Source: Candidatus Melainabacteria bacterium RIFCSPHIGHO2_02_FULL_34_12 (GTDB lineage: Bacteria > Cyanobacteriota > Vampirovibrionia > 2-02-FULL-35-15). From it: a stretch of DNA of 45,315 nt. The position numbers and the translations under genes were made by a program. Under the pieces are notes generated by a model. It had not been told where the DNA came from. It did not search any database and saw only the letters and a list, made by a program, of their open reading frames with translations. Shown piece by piece: positions 16,063 through 25,276 of this stretch. Every line of letters starts with the position of its first letter. Position 1 is the stretch's first letter. The stretch covers positions 1-45,315 of the forward strand of contig MFRM01000024.1 of the NCBI GenBank assembly GCA_001784555.1, read 5' to 3'.

Positions 16063-17247
16063 GTGCAAATTCAGAAAAAATACTATTTTTTAAAAAGTCT
16101 TCTTCTTTTATTCTTTATATTCAATTTATTTACTTATACAGTTATTCCTTTATATGGCCAGTCATCTACCTGTAAATGTGTAGATGGAAAAGTATCCTGC
16201 ACAAACTGTAACCCTACCTGTATAAAAGCTGGTGAAGCTGCAGCATGCATGGGAGGGATTCCTTTATGCTGCGATGAAAATGGTATTGGAACTAACTGTA
16301 CAAGTACTATTACCTGTGGAGCAGGCAATACCGTAACATCATCTACTCCAACTCCTACACCTTCATCACCATGTTCCTGCAAGGGAAGTACTCTGAGCTG
16401 CAATAACTGTAACCCTGTATGCATGGACAATGACAATGGTTCTGCAGTTGCATGCAGACTTAATCTGCCGCTTTGTTGTGATCAAAACGGTGCCGGAAAT
16501 AATTGTTCAACTTCCTTTACCTGCGGGGCAGCTTCTACTACTACATCATCATCCAGCAGCAGCTCAGGCAGTTGTACCTGTATATCTGGAAATTTAATCT
16601 GCACCCAAAACTGTAATCCTGTTTGCAGAGATAGTGGTTTTGACATTATGTGCAGAATTGGGATTGCATTATGTTGTAACGATGGAGGTGCAGGAACCGT
16701 ATGCAATGAAAATTATATCTGCACAACTTCTTCAGGTGCATTTTCAACCAGCGGAGTTTTTTGCTCTATGGGAAATGTCCTTTGTAATGAAGGATTACCC
16801 TCATGCAATGAAAATGAAGGTGAAAAAGCCGTATGTGGATCACTCTTAGGTTTTACCGGTGAACTTAGAGGCCCGGGTTGTTTAAATGAAAGCTCTCGTT
16901 TTTTTAATCCTGGCACTGTTTTTTGCAAAGCTGGTTCCGCAGTATTGCCAGCTAAAAAAAATAAATGTAAAAAAGCAAAACAATGCCCTGCAGGAAGCAA
17001 AAAGTTTAGTCTCTGCAGATTTAATCGATTAGCATGTAAATGTTCTTGTCCATTCAATGTTAAAAAGACAAAACATTTTCCTGTCTGTAGTAATAAAGAT
17101 ATTCTTAATTGCTCAAGAAGAAGACTGCCAGCATGCGTAAATCCCAGCAATACAGCCTATTGTGACAAAGGGAAACTTTACTGCAAAGACATCACTACTA
17201 ACATAATTGATTTACTGGATGAGGTAGAGTGTAAAAGAAAGTTTTAA
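16063..17247 (+). CDS. Secreted cysteine-rich repeat protein
   Basis: The predicted precursor has a hydrophobic signal sequence (KYYFLKSLLLLFFIFNLF) and three tandem repeats of about 70 residues. Each reads approximately CxCxxGxxxCxxNCNPxCx(8-12)Cxxxx(I/L)xLCCxxxGxGxxCxxxxxC, joined by Ser/Thr/Pro linkers. A divergent Cys-rich C-terminal half rich in Lys follows. The open frame begins at 15907, but the early part overlaps the leftward gene; GTG at 16063 gives a sensible signal peptide, with TTG at 16021 as an alternative. The many paired cysteines suggest a disulfide-stabilised extracellular or surface protein. No enzyme motif is seen. Confidence 0.7.
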   Translation: MQIQKKYYFLKSLLLLFFIFNLFTYTVIPLYGQSSTCKCVDGKVSCTNCNPTCIKAGEAAACMGGIPLCCDENGIGTNCTSTITCGAGNTVTSSTPTPTPSSPCSCKGSTLSCNNCNPVCMDNDNGSAVACRLNLPLCCDQNGAGNNCSTSFTCGAASTTTSSSSSSSGSCTCISGNLICTQNCNPVCRDSGFDIMCRIGIALCCNDGGAGTVCNENYICTTSSGAFSTSGVFCSMGNVLCNEGLPSCNENEGEKAVCGSLLGFTGELRGPGCLNESSRFFNPGTVFCKAGSAVLPAKKNKCKKAKQCPAGSKKFSLCRFNRLACKCSCPFNVKKTKHFPVCSNKDILNCSRRRLPACVNPSNTAYCDKGKLYCKDITTNIIDLLDEVECKRKF

Positions 17248-17255
17248 AGATGACA

Positions 17256-18068
17256 TCAAACAGCCAATAAACAAATATTATATCTATCCGCAGCAGCAAC
17301 TAGTTTTTCTTTTTCTACAATAATTGTTTTTCCTGCTTCAAATGCAAGTACTCCGCCGCCATTTTCAGCAAGAACTTTAAGTGTATTTTCTCCTATAGTA
17401 GGAATATCAAATCTTTCATCCTGATTAGGTTTGGCAACTTTAACTACAACTACGCCTGACTTTGCAAGCTGACATCCTCTTTTAATAGCTTCGTCAGTAC
17501 CTTCAATGGCTTCTATAGCTATAATCATTTTATTTTTTACAATTACAGTTTGTCCAATATCTAAAGCTGCTACTTTTTTAGCCACATCAAATCCATATTC
17601 AATGTCTACTCTTTCTTCAAGTGTAGGTTTTCTTTTACTTAAAACTTCTTTTTCTAGAAACAAATGTTTAAGAAACATTGTTTGCGGCAAGATATTTACA
17701 TCATATTTTTTTAGGAGATCAATAATACCTTGATGAATGGTGTCATCGTTAAAATTTGACATAGCACTTAAATGTTTTATTGCAGTCCAGTCAAGCTTGT
17801 GAATATTTCTGAGTAAATCAAGCTTAGGAACCTTACCAATAAATACAACATTATTAATCATTTCTGATTTAACAAGAGCCAGTATTTTTGAGAGTTGTCC
17901 TGGTGAAAAGCTGTAAAGTTTATTACAGAGTCCATCAAGTTTTTGATTTGCTTCTTCTGTTATTGCAACTCCGCAGGTGTTAAAACCCTGCTCCCTTGCC
18001 GATTTTGCAAGGATGACTGGTAATTCACCGTTTCCGGCTATGATGGCTAAGTTATCTTCTCTAGGCAT
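17256..18068 (-). CDS. lpxI: UDP-2,3-diacylglucosamine pyrophosphatase LpxI
   Basis: This 270-residue protein of the LpxI (DUF1009) family starts LAIIAGNGELPVILAKSAREQG, followed by VVFIGKVPK, NDDTIHQGIIDLL, and the C-terminal domain with AIEAIEGTDEAIKRG and GVVVVKVAKPNQDERFDIPTIG. LpxI hydrolyses UDP-2,3-diacylglucosamine to lipid X, the fourth step of lipid A synthesis, replacing LpxH in many lineages. Its presence implies an outer membrane with lipid A. The length is normal. Other lpx genes are not in the window. The 3' end faces the Cys-rich gene with an 8-bp gap. Confidence 0.93.
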   Translation of the reverse strand: MPREDNLAIIAGNGELPVILAKSAREQGFNTCGVAITEEANQKLDGLCNKLYSFSPGQLSKILALVKSEMINNVVFIGKVPKLDLLRNIHKLDWTAIKHLSAMSNFNDDTIHQGIIDLLKKYDVNILPQTMFLKHLFLEKEVLSKRKPTLEERVDIEYGFDVAKKVAALDIGQTVIVKNKMIIAIEAIEGTDEAIKRGCQLAKSGVVVVKVAKPNQDERFDIPTIGENTLKVLAENGGGVLAFEAGKTIIVEKEKLVAAADRYNICLLAV

Positions 18069-18091
18069 ATCGGTAACATTATATCCTGTTG

Positions 18092-18112
18092 AGATGCCCC
18101 ACCGTGGCGTCT
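18092..18112. repeat. Degenerate short palindrome upstream of lpxI
   Basis: AGATGCC and GGCGTCT (one G-T wobble) flank a 7-bp centre. Similar in style to the GAGACG palindromes, but imperfect. Confidence 0.4.
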
Positions 18113-18115
18113 TTA

Positions 18116-19147
18116 CTAATGTGATAACGTTGGTGGTGTTATTTTAGGCTGTCTTCCAGTCAATGATTTTAAAAACGCTACTAAATCCTTTTGTTCCTGT
18201 TGATTTAAATTCAATGGTTTCTTTAGAGGATCTTTATAGGTATCTTCACCACCGCCAGCATTGTAATAAGCAATTACTGCTTCAAGAGTATCAAACTCTC
18301 CACTATGAAAATATGGAGCAGTGTTTGCAACTTCACGAAGCGTAGGAGTTTTAAATTTTCTGGTGTCTTTTCCACTTACAGAAATCTTCGCACGACCGAC
18401 GTCATCTGTAATAGGGAGCCCGATATTATGGAAACCTCCATCTGTAAAATCAGGTCCCTTATGACATGCAATGCACATAGCTTTTCCATTAAAAAGTGCA
18501 AGCCCGTGATTTGCACTGTCTGAAAGTGCCATGCTGTCACCGGCAAGAAAACGATCATAATCAGAGTCTTTTGAAATTAAAGTTCTTTCAAAGGCTGCTA
18601 TAGCATGCACTAACTGTGATGTAGAAATAGGTGTTTTCTTAAAAATTGTTGCGAATTCTTTTGCATAGCCTGGGTTTTTATTTAACTTTTCAAGAACGTT
18701 GCTGACTTTCTCTCCCATTTCAACTGGATTTTCAATCGGTCCCAAAACTTGTTCTTCCAGACTGCTTGCTCTTCCATCCCAGAAAAGAAATTTTAAATTT
18801 GCAGTGTTAAAAGCAGTAGGAGTATTTCTTTCTCCTTTTTGACCTTTTATTCCAATTGATACAGGCTTATCATCTGCAAATCCATGTTCAGGTTTATGAC
18901 AGCTGGCACAACTTACTGTGCCGTCTTTTGAAAGAATAGGATCAAAGAAAAGTTTTTTACCAAGCTCTGCTTTAGGATCGACAGTAACAACATTGATTGT
19001 CATAGAGGCTTGCCATGGCAAGCCTCTACTATCTGGGATACCAGACATTCCTTCTTTACCCTTTTCTGTAATAATAAGTGAAATAGCGCTATTTGCAAAA
19101 AAGAAAATGCAAAAAATTGAAAATATAATTAAAAAAACATTTCGCAC
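18116..19147 (-). CDS. Di-haem cytochrome c peroxidase (MauG/CcpA family)
   Basis: Two c-type haem sites are visible, CASCH in VSCASCHKPEHGFADD and CIACH in MCIACHKGPDFTDGG. Family blocks LGKKLFFDP, RNTPTAFN, FWDGRASSLEEQ and FKTPTLREVANTAPYFHSG are also present. The protein reduces hydrogen peroxide in the periplasm using cytochrome c electrons, or acts as a MauG-like oxidase. The frame is open to 19291, but GTG at 19147 puts the hydrophobic signal (NVFLIIFSIFCIFFFANS) at the N terminus. A 26-bp palindrome (19003-19028) is inserted in frame at about residues 40-49, between the signal and the first domain. The start overlaps that of the divergent nuclease gene by 41 bp. Confidence 0.85.
   Translation of the reverse strand: MRNVFLIIFSIFCIFFFANSAISLIITEKGKEGMSGIPDSRGLPWQASMTINVVTVDPKAELGKKLFFDPILSKDGTVSCASCHKPEHGFADDKPVSIGIKGQKGERNTPTAFNTANLKFLFWDGRASSLEEQVLGPIENPVEMGEKVSNVLEKLNKNPGYAKEFATIFKKTPISTSQLVHAIAAFERTLISKDSDYDRFLAGDSMALSDSANHGLALFNGKAMCIACHKGPDFTDGGFHNIGLPITDDVGRAKISVSGKDTRKFKTPTLREVANTAPYFHSGEFDTLEAVIAYYNAGGGEDTYKDPLKKPLNLNQQEQKDLVAFLKSLTGRQPKITPPTLSH
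19003..19028. repeat. 26-bp perfect palindrome inside the peroxidase gene
   Basis: TAGAGGCTTGCCA followed directly by its reverse complement. It translates in frame as SRGLPWQAS between the signal anchor and the catalytic part of the peroxidase. Confidence 0.85.
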
Positions 19148-19652
19148 GCTTTTTATAATATTTCTTTTGCTTGTTTTAAATGTGCACTCTAAAGCCCTTT
19201 CTTCATCTTTATTTACAAAGGATTGCCTGAAAAATAACAAACAATATTTTGTAAAAGCTGTTTTTGATGGTGACACGATCTTGCTTGACAATAAGCAAAA
19301 AATCAGACTGCTCGGAATTGATGCATTTGAACATGATCAATTACCATATGGACAAACTTCAAAAGATTTCTTGACAAAGTTAGCTTTAAACAAAAATGTT
19401 TGTATTGAAACAGATGTAGACGAAAAAGATGTTTATGGCAGAACTCTTGGATATATTTTTATAATGGATAATTTTGTAAACGAAGAGCTCTTAAAAAACG
19501 GTCAGGCACTCTTATATGACTTCCCTCCAAATATCAAATACATTTCAAAATTAAAAGATGCTCAGATTTACGCCAGAAAAAATATGATTGGGGTTTGGGA
19601 GAAACAGGATTATATTCCTGAGACACCGTATCAGTACAGACATAAAAAATAA
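19107..19652 (+). CDS. Exported staphylococcal-nuclease-like protein
   Basis: This 181-residue protein has an N-terminal signal sequence (TLFIIFLLLVLNVHSKA) and one SNase OB-fold domain: VKAVFDGDTILLDNKQKIRLLGIDAFEHDQ, then DEKDVYGRTLGYIF and NEELLKNGQALLY. The catalytic-type arginines (RLLGID and YGR) and the D of DGDT are present. It likely degrades nucleic acid outside the cytoplasm. The open frame begins at 18918, but ATG at 19107 restores a proper signal peptide. It overlaps the divergent peroxidase start and ends 2 bp from the convergent aspartokinase gene. Confidence 0.85.
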   Translation: MQKIENIIKKTFRTLFIIFLLLVLNVHSKALSSSLFTKDCLKNNKQYFVKAVFDGDTILLDNKQKIRLLGIDAFEHDQLPYGQTSKDFLTKLALNKNVCIETDVDEKDVYGRTLGYIFIMDNFVNEELLKNGQALLYDFPPNIKYISKLKDAQIYARKNMIGVWEKQDYIPETPYQYRHKK

Positions 19653-19654
19653 AT

Positions 19655-20899
19655 TTAAACCTTCTGCGTCTCTTTTTCTACTTTATCCAGCTCAAATACT
19701 TTATGAATAGCTTTAACTGCACGGTCACCGTCTTTTACATCTATTACGCAGCTAACCTTTATTTCGCTAGTTGAAATCATTTGAATATTAATTCCAGAAT
19801 CTGCAAGTGCTTTGAACATGGCAGCTGCAATACCTGGGCGGCCTATCATGCCTGCACCGACTATTGAAACTTTTACAATTTTCTCATCACAACTCACATT
19901 TTTTGCACCAATGTCTTTTGCGATTTCTTTTGTAACCTTTGTAGCATCCCCTGCAGTGTCTTTATCGACAGTAAATGCAATTTCATTTATTCCATCTTTG
20001 CTTGTAGACTGAACGATCATATCTACGCTTATATTTTTTTTAGCAAGTGATTCAAAAACTTTTGCTGCAATTCCAGGTTTATCGGGAACACCTGTTATTG
20101 CTAATCTTGCCTGTGATTCATCTAATGCTACTCCGCTCACTGGATTATTTAACTCCATTTTTCCTACTCCTTGTACTAGTGTACCTTCATCCTGAGGTTT
20201 AAAGCTACTACGTACCCTCATGGGCATGTCATAATTCTTTGCAATTTCAACTGATCTGGGGTGCAATACCTGCGCTCCAAGACTTGCCAGTTCAAGCATC
20301 TCTTCATATGAAATTGAATTTAAACGAGATGCTTCCTTTACTATTTTTGGATCTGTTGTAAAAACAGCATCTACATCTGTATAAATATCACAACGCTCAG
20401 CACCAAGTGCTACAGCCAGTGCTACTGCTGTGGTATCTGAACCTCCACGACCAAGTGTAGTAATTTCGCCAGTAGTAGAACTAATTCCCTGAAAGCCTGC
20501 AACTATTACAATGTTTCCACTGTTCAAATATTTTTTTATTTTCTCAGTTTTTATTTCAGTAATTCTAGCTTTACCATGTGTGTCTTCAGTTAAAATTCCA
20601 ACCTGTAGTCCAGTCTGTGAAATAGCTTTGGCTCCAAGATCATGAATTGCCATAGCTACAAGAGGAATACTTATCTGCTCACCTGTAGAAAGCAAAAGAT
20701 CGTATTCACGTGGATCTGGTTTTGATGTAATGTCTTTGGCTAGGTCAATTAAATTATCAGTAGTATCTCCCATTGCAGAAACAACAACTACTACCTGATA
20801 GCCATTTTTTTGTGCATCGGTTGCAATTTTTGCAACTCGCTTTATACAAATCGCATCGCGAACTGAAGTCCCACCAAATTTTTGGATCAGTATTGGCAT
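19655..20899 (-). CDS. lysC: Aspartate kinase
   Basis: This 414-residue enzyme phosphorylates aspartate at the entry to lysine, threonine, methionine and diaminopimelate synthesis. The N-terminal kinase domain begins with KFGGTSV and contains LLSTGEQIS, GFQGIS, LGRGGSDTTAVALA and YTDVDAVFTTDP. The C terminus holds two ACT domains (AITGVPDKPGIAAKVFESL and VSIVGAGMIGRPGIAAAMFKAL), the feedback-sensing part. The length and order are those of the cyanobacterial/Gram-positive single-function type. It is a lone gene separated by about 20 bp from the SGNH-like gene upstream. Confidence 0.94.
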   Translation of the reverse strand: MPILIQKFGGTSVRDAICIKRVAKIATDAQKNGYQVVVVVSAMGDTTDNLIDLAKDITSKPDPREYDLLLSTGEQISIPLVAMAIHDLGAKAISQTGLQVGILTEDTHGKARITEIKTEKIKKYLNSGNIVIVAGFQGISSTTGEITTLGRGGSDTTAVALAVALGAERCDIYTDVDAVFTTDPKIVKEASRLNSISYEEMLELASLGAQVLHPRSVEIAKNYDMPMRVRSSFKPQDEGTLVQGVGKMELNNPVSGVALDESQARLAITGVPDKPGIAAKVFESLAKKNISVDMIVQSTSKDGINEIAFTVDKDTAGDATKVTKEIAKDIGAKNVSCDEKIVKVSIVGAGMIGRPGIAAAMFKALADSGINIQMISTSEIKVSCVIDVKDGDRAVKAIHKVFELDKVEKETQKV

Positions 20900-20919
20900 A
20901 AGTAAAATAATATCACTAG

Positions 20920-21957
20920 TTATTGAATAAACGGTTTTAACCTAGACGCAAGCTCATTTGTATATATTGTTGCACCATTACTGTTTAAGTGAATTTCATC
21001 AGCAAAATTATCCTTATCTGAAGCAGCATCTAACATATCCAAGATTGCAATTACATTTTTATGTGGTTTTAATTTTAAGTTTATTAATTCAAATAACTTA
21101 TTTTTTAAATCATAAGCATTCCACATTTTCATTTCATCAGCCCGGACAGAATTTGTACACACGATTACTTCAATGTTCTGCTCGGCTAAAAGTGAGAGCA
21201 TTTTTTCCATATAAAGCAGATTATATTCCGAAACGGTAAAGCTTTTATACGACTTCCTCACATGAGCAGCTTTTTTAATGGTTGATTTATGACGATTTAA
21301 ATTCTCATCATAAAATCCGCGTGCACTTTTAAAGTATTCTATAAACGAATAAGAAGCATTGGGATTAGAACAATATTTATATAAATCCTGAAATCTTTCT
21401 TTTAAGATAAATTGTTTTTTTATAGAAGGGATAAGAGTAAGGATCCGGTGTTTTATTAACTGAATTTTCAGATTATTATTTAATTCATTCATCAGGTCCA
21501 ATTTGGTATCAAAATAAGGAAGGATTTCTTTGTTTAACTGATTAAGATCTACTTTGTGATTTCCCAGTAAAGAATTAGGTGAAATTGACAGAATTACAAT
21601 CTTTGGTTTTTTTGTACAGTTACTTAAATATCTTTTCAAGAACAAATAACTCATTAAATAAGTATGTGCTTCATTTACTGAAAAATTATATGAAGATACT
21701 GACAGTTCTTTATTCAAAAGGACCGGCTTAATACCAGTCCAGCTTGTACAATCTCCGAAGATTATAAGGTCAAAATCATTTTTTTTATCCAATATTTGTT
21801 CTTTCAACTTTAAATAAGCACTTCCGTATGGCGGTCTTAAAGCAAGATATGGAGGCAAAAAGTAAATAAAAGCTTCAAAAGCAAGTACAAATACAAGAAA
21901 TATCAAAAATCCCTTAGGGATTAATTTAAAATTGAAAGTAAATAAATTCTTTTCCAC
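20920..21957 (-). CDS. Membrane-anchored SGNH-like protein (AlgJ/DltD-like partner)
   Basis: The 345-residue product has one N-terminal transmembrane anchor (about 15-35) and an SGNH-type extracytoplasmic domain. Block I reads IIFGDCTSWTGIKP and block V reads DEIHLNSNGATIY, with the Asp and His of the catalytic triad. The residue after GD is Cys where serine is expected, which is odd. GTG at 21957 starts inside the 3' end of the MBOAT gene (32-bp overlap), so the two are co-translated and probably work together: the MBOAT protein moves an acyl group across the membrane and this one transfers it to a polymer. The polymer is unknown. Confidence 0.75.
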   Translation of the reverse strand: MEKNLFTFNFKLIPKGFLIFLVFVLAFEAFIYFLPPYLALRPPYGSAYLKLKEQILDKKNDFDLIIFGDCTSWTGIKPVLLNKELSVSSYNFSVNEAHTYLMSYLFLKRYLSNCTKKPKIVILSISPNSLLGNHKVDLNQLNKEILPYFDTKLDLMNELNNNLKIQLIKHRILTLIPSIKKQFILKERFQDLYKYCSNPNASYSFIEYFKSARGFYDENLNRHKSTIKKAAHVRKSYKSFTVSEYNLLYMEKMLSLLAEQNIEVIVCTNSVRADEMKMWNAYDLKNKLFELINLKLKPHKNVIAILDMLDAASDKDNFADEIHLNSNGATIYTNELASRLKPFIQ

Positions 21958-23344
21958 CAGTTACTCCATAAACAACTATTGAATAGTAAATAACAAAGTA
22001 AATCACACTTCGTACTAAAGCCGGGAGCTTTAGTACAGCCATCTGATCTTTTTTTATAAATTGTAAAATCTGAACATATAAAAAAAACATTCCAAGAATT
22101 AAATAAGTCATTGGGAGATTTATTTGATTCAGAAAATGAAATTTCAAAAATAATGCCTTAAGCATACTTAATGCCTGATGTAAGGAATTAGCTCTGAAAA
22201 ATAACCATCCTATGCATACTAAATGAAAGAACGTAAGAACTCTGATAATAAAAAAGATCTTTGCAAGAATGATATTTTTAATTTGAATCATATTTAAAAC
22301 CGGGGTCAACAATCTATGCCCGATTAATAACGCGGCATGATATGCACCCCAGATAACATAAGTCCATGCTGCTCCATGCCATAAGCCTGCAATAAGCATA
22401 ACTATTAAAAGATTTCTATACATTAATAGATTCCCATTTCTGTTTCCACCTAAAGAAATATATAAGTAATCTCTAATCCAGCTCGATAAACTAATGTGCC
22501 ACCTGCTCCAGAATTCTCTAGGATTAGTAGAAAAATAAGGCAGATTAAAGTTAATCATAATATTGAAACCCATGAGCTTAGCTGTTCCCCGGGCAATATT
22601 TGAGTAGCCTTCAAAATCACAAAGTATCTGAAATGCAAATGCATATAAAGCTATAAGTACACTAACACCATCATAAGGACTATTAGTGTTAAAAACCGGA
22701 TCAACTATTTTAGCTAAGTTATCAGCAATGAATACTTTCTGAAATAATCCCCAAAAAATCAGAAATGAGCCGTCATAAAAATTATTTAAGGTTGGTTTTC
22801 TTTCATTTACAATCTGAGTCAGAAGATTTTTAGCTCTTTCAATGGGACCTGCAACAAGCTGAGGGAAAAAAGATATAAATAAAGCAAAATTTAAAAATTT
22901 TCTTTCTGGTACTATCTCTTTACGATATACATCTATTACATAGCCAATGCTCTGCAGAGTATAAAAGGAAATACCGACAGGAAGAATTACTTTTAGAAGT
23001 CTAGGTTCAGGATTAATATTAAAAAGAAGAAAAAAATTATGGGTATTTTCAGCAAAAAAATTGTAGTATTTAAAAAATCCCAGAATCAATAAGTCACTGG
23101 TTATAGCTGTAAGTAAATATAATTTCCTGAGTTTTAGATTTGTTTGTTCATGGACTTTAATGCTACAGATGTAACATATGGTCGTGCTAATAAGCATTAA
23201 AAATAAGAATTTCCAATTCCAAGAACCATAGAAAAAGTAACTTGCTATAAGTAAAAAAATGTTCTGTCGTTTATGACTGAGAAAAAGATATATGGAGTAA
23301 ACAATAATAAAAAATACTGCAAATTCCAATGTATTAAATAACAT
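21926..23344 (-). CDS. MBOAT-family O-acyltransferase (AlgI/DltB-like)
   Basis: This 472-residue polytopic membrane protein has AlgI-family hallmarks: LLIASYFFYGSWNWKF, LPVGISFYTLQSIGYVIDVYR, FFPQLVAGPIERA, the core FWSRWHISLSSWIRDYLYISLGG, and the conserved histidine in MLIAGLWHGAAWTYVIWG. Such proteins pass acetyl or similar groups to an extracytoplasmic acceptor for modification of a polysaccharide or other cell-surface polymer. It is overlapped by its SGNH-like partner gene. No polysaccharide synthesis gene is adjacent, so the acceptor cannot be named. Confidence 0.9.
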   Translation of the reverse strand: MLFNTLEFAVFFIIVYSIYLFLSHKRQNIFLLIASYFFYGSWNWKFLFLMLISTTICYICSIKVHEQTNLKLRKLYLLTAITSDLLILGFFKYYNFFAENTHNFFLLFNINPEPRLLKVILPVGISFYTLQSIGYVIDVYRKEIVPERKFLNFALFISFFPQLVAGPIERAKNLLTQIVNERKPTLNNFYDGSFLIFWGLFQKVFIADNLAKIVDPVFNTNSPYDGVSVLIALYAFAFQILCDFEGYSNIARGTAKLMGFNIMINFNLPYFSTNPREFWSRWHISLSSWIRDYLYISLGGNRNGNLLMYRNLLIVMLIAGLWHGAAWTYVIWGAYHAALLIGHRLLTPVLNMIQIKNIILAKIFFIIRVLTFFHLVCIGWLFFRANSLHQALSMLKALFLKFHFLNQINLPMTYLILGMFFLYVQILQFIKKDQMAVLKLPALVRSVIYFVIYYSIVVYGVTGGKEFIYFQF

Positions 23345-23379
23345 ATAAAAATATTACAGTAATTTCGTTTTTTTCTGTG

Positions 23380-23385
23380 TATAAT
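23380..23385 (+). promoter_or_regulatory. -10 element of the pckA promoter
   Basis: A perfect TATAAT lies 31 bp ahead of the pckA start, leaving room for a short leader with its AAGGAGG site. The -35 region is weak. Confidence 0.4.
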
Positions 23386-23415
23386 CATTATGTTAAAGTG
23401 TTCAAGGAGGAGCAC

Positions 23416-24981
23416 ATGCAAACACTATCAATGAGTACAAAAGAAAGTTTAAAAGATCTGGGTTTCAAAAATTTAAAGGAAGTTTACTGGAATCTTTCCA
23501 CACCTTCTTTATATGAAGAGGCTGTTAAAAGAAAAGAAGGTGTACTAAGCAAATATGGACCAATAGTTATAAATACTGTTCCTTATACAGGACGATCTCC
23601 AAAAGACAGATTTATAGTAAAAGATTCTGAAAGTTCTGAAAAAGTTGCATGGGGGAAAATTAATCAGCCGTTTGACGAATCAAAATTCGAACCGCTTAAA
23701 AATAAAGTTATTGAATATCTGCAAAATAAAGCTTTGTTTATAAAAGATTGCTATGTAGGTGCCGATGAAAAGTATCAACTTTCCGTACGTATAGTTTCCG
23801 AACGTGCAGTCGGTGCAATGTTTGCAGGGACCATGTTTATTCCTGAAACAGACCTTGAAAAACTAAAATCTTTTAAGCCTGACTTTCATGTAATTCATGC
23901 TCCAGGATTTAAAGCAGATCCAAAAACCGACGGAACAAATTCCGGAGCATTTGTAATTATTAATTTCAAAGAAAAAACCATTCTTATAGGCGGTACACCG
24001 TACTCAGGTGAAATAAAAAAATCCATGTTCTCAGTTATGAATTATCTTTTGCCTCAGCAAGGAATTATGACCATGCATGCCTCGGCAAATTACGGAAAAG
24101 ATGAAAGTGATACTGCGATATTTTTTGGACTATCAGGTACCGGAAAAACTACTCTGTCAGCTGATTCTGAAAGAACACTCATTGGCGATGATGAACACGG
24201 ATGGAGCAACAGCGGTACATTTAATTTTGAAGGCGGCTGCTATGCAAAAGTAATTAAGCTTTCACCTGAAGGCGAACCTGAAATTTACGGAACTACAAGA
24301 TGTTTTGGAACATTACTTGAAAATGTAGTAATTGACCCTCACACCAGAGAAATAAATTTTGACGATGACAGCATTACTGAAAATACCAGGGCTTCATATC
24401 CCGTCTCTTTTATTCCAAACATGACTCTAAAAGGAAAAGGCGGTCACCCAAAAAATATAATTATGCTTACATGTGATGCATTTGGTGTTTTACCTCCGGT
24501 TTCTAAGCTTACTTATGAGCAAGCAATGCATCATTTCACCTGTGGTTATACTGCAAAGGTAGCCGGCACAGAAGCTGGAGTAAAAGAACCCCAAGCTACT
24601 TTCAGTCCGTGCTTTGGAGCACCATTTATGCCGCTTCCTGTAAAAACTTATGCAAATCTTCTTGGTGAAAAAATCAAAAAGCATAATGTCGATGTGTGGC
24701 TTATAAACACTGGCTGGAGTGGCGGACCATATGGACTAGGAAACAGAATGAAACTTTCTCTTACCCGTGCCATGGTAAAGTCCGCATTAAACGGAACACT
24801 TAAAAAAATCGAAACTAGAAAAGATCCGATTTTTGGTGTAGGTATTCCAGTTTCATGTCCTGATGTGCCATCTGAAATCCTACAGCCAAGAAATACATGG
24901 AAAGACAAAGATGCTTACGATAAAAAAGCTAAAGAACTTCAGGAAATGTTTGAAAAGCAGATTAAGCAAGAGATAAATTAA
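23416..24981 (+). CDS. pckA: Phosphoenolpyruvate carboxykinase (ATP)
   Basis: It catalyses oxaloacetate + ATP to PEP + CO2 + ADP, the entry to gluconeogenesis. Family blocks present are YTGRSPKDRFIVKD, FAGTMFIP, the kinase P-loop FGLSGTGKTTLSAD, and IGDDEHGWSNSGTFNFEGGCYAK, plus NTGWSGGPYGLGNRMKLSLT. The P-loop and Mn/Mg ligands are intact and the length of 521 residues is normal. The frame is open to 23377, but CAAGGAGGAGCAC directly before ATG 23416 fixes the start. It is the first of a rightward group with two tiny membrane proteins and leuA downstream. Confidence 0.96.
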   Translation: MQTLSMSTKESLKDLGFKNLKEVYWNLSTPSLYEEAVKRKEGVLSKYGPIVINTVPYTGRSPKDRFIVKDSESSEKVAWGKINQPFDESKFEPLKNKVIEYLQNKALFIKDCYVGADEKYQLSVRIVSERAVGAMFAGTMFIPETDLEKLKSFKPDFHVIHAPGFKADPKTDGTNSGAFVIINFKEKTILIGGTPYSGEIKKSMFSVMNYLLPQQGIMTMHASANYGKDESDTAIFFGLSGTGKTTLSADSERTLIGDDEHGWSNSGTFNFEGGCYAKVIKLSPEGEPEIYGTTRCFGTLLENVVIDPHTREINFDDDSITENTRASYPVSFIPNMTLKGKGGHPKNIIMLTCDAFGVLPPVSKLTYEQAMHHFTCGYTAKVAGTEAGVKEPQATFSPCFGAPFMPLPVKTYANLLGEKIKKHNVDVWLINTGWSGGPYGLGNRMKLSLTRAMVKSALNGTLKKIETRKDPIFGVGIPVSCPDVPSEILQPRNTWKDKDAYDKKAKELQEMFEKQIKQEIN

Positions 24982-25069
24982 AAAGAATTAATCTTTCCAT
25001 GTAACCTACGGTATCAAGTTCATAAAAAATAATCTTGAATAAAATCAATGCTTTCAGTAAACTTCTCCT

Positions 25070-25276
25070 GTGGTAAGTGAAAAGCAAAAATACATTTCTG
25101 GAATATTAAGAAATATTGGTTTTGGACTTATGGCACCAATTGCATCCATATCATTTCAATGGCTTGTTTTTCAAAAAAGCACCATGCTAAGTTATTGTGC
25201 TTATTCTGTGTTAGTATTTTTATTGGGATTAATATTTTTAGCAGGTGGTTATACCTACTTAGAGGTGACAAAATAA
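25070..25276 (+). CDS. Small membrane protein with two TM segments (68 aa)
   Basis: A GTG start gives 68 residues with two hydrophobic segments (about 15-33 and 42-62) and no recognisable motif. Its stop TAA overlaps the ATG of the next tiny gene (TAATG), which supports both being real and co-translated. No clear Shine-Dalgarno precedes the GTG. The function is unknown. Confidence 0.5.
   Translation: MVSEKQKYISGILRNIGFGLMAPIASISFQWLVFQKSTMLSYCAYSVLVFLLGLIFLAGGYTYLEVTK

Noticed and set aside
16134-17150. Long leftward open frames opposite the Cys-rich gene
   Set aside because: They are antisense shadows of the Cys codon pattern, rich in Gln and Leu, without starts or ribosome sites.
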